From Taibaiella helva (GTDB lineage: Bacteria > Bacteroidota > Bacteroidia > Chitinophagales > Chitinophagaceae), in assembly GCF_003545695.1 (NCBI RefSeq), contig NZ_QUZZ01000015.1:62001-126000 (forward strand): a DNA stretch of 64,000 nt. The letters run 5' to 3'. The translations under genes and the position numbers were made by a program. How positions within the stretch are numbered: the first letter of the stretch is position 1; every line of letters starts with the position of its first letter. A model generated the notes under the pieces. It was not told the origin of the DNA, did not search any database, and saw only the letters and a list, made by a program, of their open reading frames with translations. Positions 63,547-64,000 of this stretch are shown one piece after another.

Positions 63547-64000
63547 TACCTGGTCTTTAGTCGATGTAAAATGCTATCCTTATCAAACCAAACTGTGTCA
63601 TTAAAATTGTACGATTGTCTATACTTCTCTGACGAAACAATAGAAGTAAATGTATAATACCCCTTAGAAATCGATAAAATAGTCGTTACCGTTTTAAAAG
63701 ATTTTACATAATCCTCTTCACCAGGTTCAAATGCTGTTGTACTCTTTAAGAGAAGCATTTCATAGGTGCAAGGATTAGCCCATTTTACACTGTAAATTGA
63801 CGTGTCATTGGTGTTACGAAAAATCTCCGTTTGTGTATCGTCGTTTCTGAATATTTCAGACCATGCATTTTGCTTTGTAGAATAAAAGTAGAAGTGCCCA
63901 ACCTTGATTTTTTCAGAACAATGGTTTTCATGCTTCTGCGCAAAATTAATACCCCCTTTTAAAGATAAAAGAAGGCTTAATAAAAAAGCCTTCTTTAAAT
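63546..64000 (-). CDS. Secreted protein, 5' end just outside the window
   Basis: The minus-strand frame from the edge to the stop at 63546 encodes about 151 residues: a signal peptide visible as LKKAFLLSLLLSLKGG then INFAQ, and an AT-rich mature part with KVGHFYFYSTKQNAW and VKWANPCTYEMLLLKS. The start is likely only a few codons beyond the window. No family is recognised. It overlaps the next gene by one base (TAATG), a sign of translational coupling. Confidence 0.75.
   Translation of the reverse strand, partial: LKKAFLLSLLLSLKGGINFAQKHENHCSEKIKVGHFYFYSTKQNAWSEIFRNDDTQTEIFRNTNDTSIYSVKWANPCTYEMLLLKSTTAFEPGEEDYVKSFKTVTTILSISKGYYTFTSIVSSEKYRQSYNFNDTVWFDKDSILHRLKTR

Noticed and set aside
63971-63993. 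Terminator hairpin at the right edge (GAAGGCTT with AAGCCTTC)
   Set aside because: It lies inside the signal peptide coding part of the last gene, so it is more likely a chance inverted repeat.

Overview
The window looks like chromosomal DNA from a Bacteroidota bacterium, most likely in the Chitinophagales (for example the Chitinophagaceae; this rank is inference). Reasons: type IX secretion sorting tails of type A (near 5.4, 38.6 and 59.6 kb) and type B (near 17.4 kb), a SusC-style TonB receptor, a carboxypeptidase-regulatory/plug barrel protein, two LytS/LytTR two-component systems, signal peptides ending in AQ, and promoters of the Bacteroidota form TAnnTTTG. Most of the window is GC-rich by eye. 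About 0-3 kb, 57.6-60.6 kb and 63.5-64 kb are clearly richer in AT and hold most of the broken or mobile-looking genes.

Layout. 0-3 kb: 3' end of an Rhs/YD-repeat polymorphic toxin gene whose tip looks like a clan CD cysteine protease, a candidate immunity gene, then a C10 (streptopain) protease that has lost its 5' end. 3-12 kb: secreted and housekeeping genes (delta-60-repeat T9SS cargo, HxlR regulator divergent from a metallo-beta-lactamase-fold hydrolase, M24B aminopeptidase, APH-like kinase, a retropepsin-like protein without catalytic Asp, an alpha/beta hydrolase) and a methyltransferase gene with two in-frame stops. 12-15.5 kb: a compact operon of ABC transporter plus LytS/LytTR sensor-regulator. 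15.5-24.3 kb: outer-membrane and surface proteins, a class 3 lipase, a TonB-dependent siderophore receptor and a ferritin. 24.6-41 kb: pseudouridine synthase, MoxR-type AAA ATPase with VWA partner, small enzymes, LRR and lipoproteins, aldo/keto reductase with AraC regulator, a rifampin ADP-ribosyltransferase (arr) with a good promoter, a C1q-like secreted protein, a T9SS cargo protein and a large outer-membrane barrel.

41.3-48.2 kb is the most unusual part: fourteen tandem genes, all on the minus strand, for paralogous secreted proteins of about 140-150 aa. All share a signal peptide, a mature start near ALFITNNT, exactly four cysteines in the mature chain, and (in most) an AHD-NH motif and a GGT-VWGWD motif. 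Three sequence subtypes occur in the order A-B-C-B-C-B-A, which points to duplication of two-gene blocks. I do not recognise the family.

49-58.9 kb: WYL regulator, VOC and GNAT proteins, MDR oxidoreductase, a YadA-head/S74 chaperone surface protein, a second LytS/LytTR pair, a CPBP membrane protease, DinB, and a lone NarL-type response regulator. 58.9-64 kb: a disturbed region where a TolB-like/surface-antigen gene and a T9SS adhesin gene are both truncated at one point near 60.66 kb, followed (in gene order, upstream) by a small outer-membrane protein and a secreted protein cut by the window edge.
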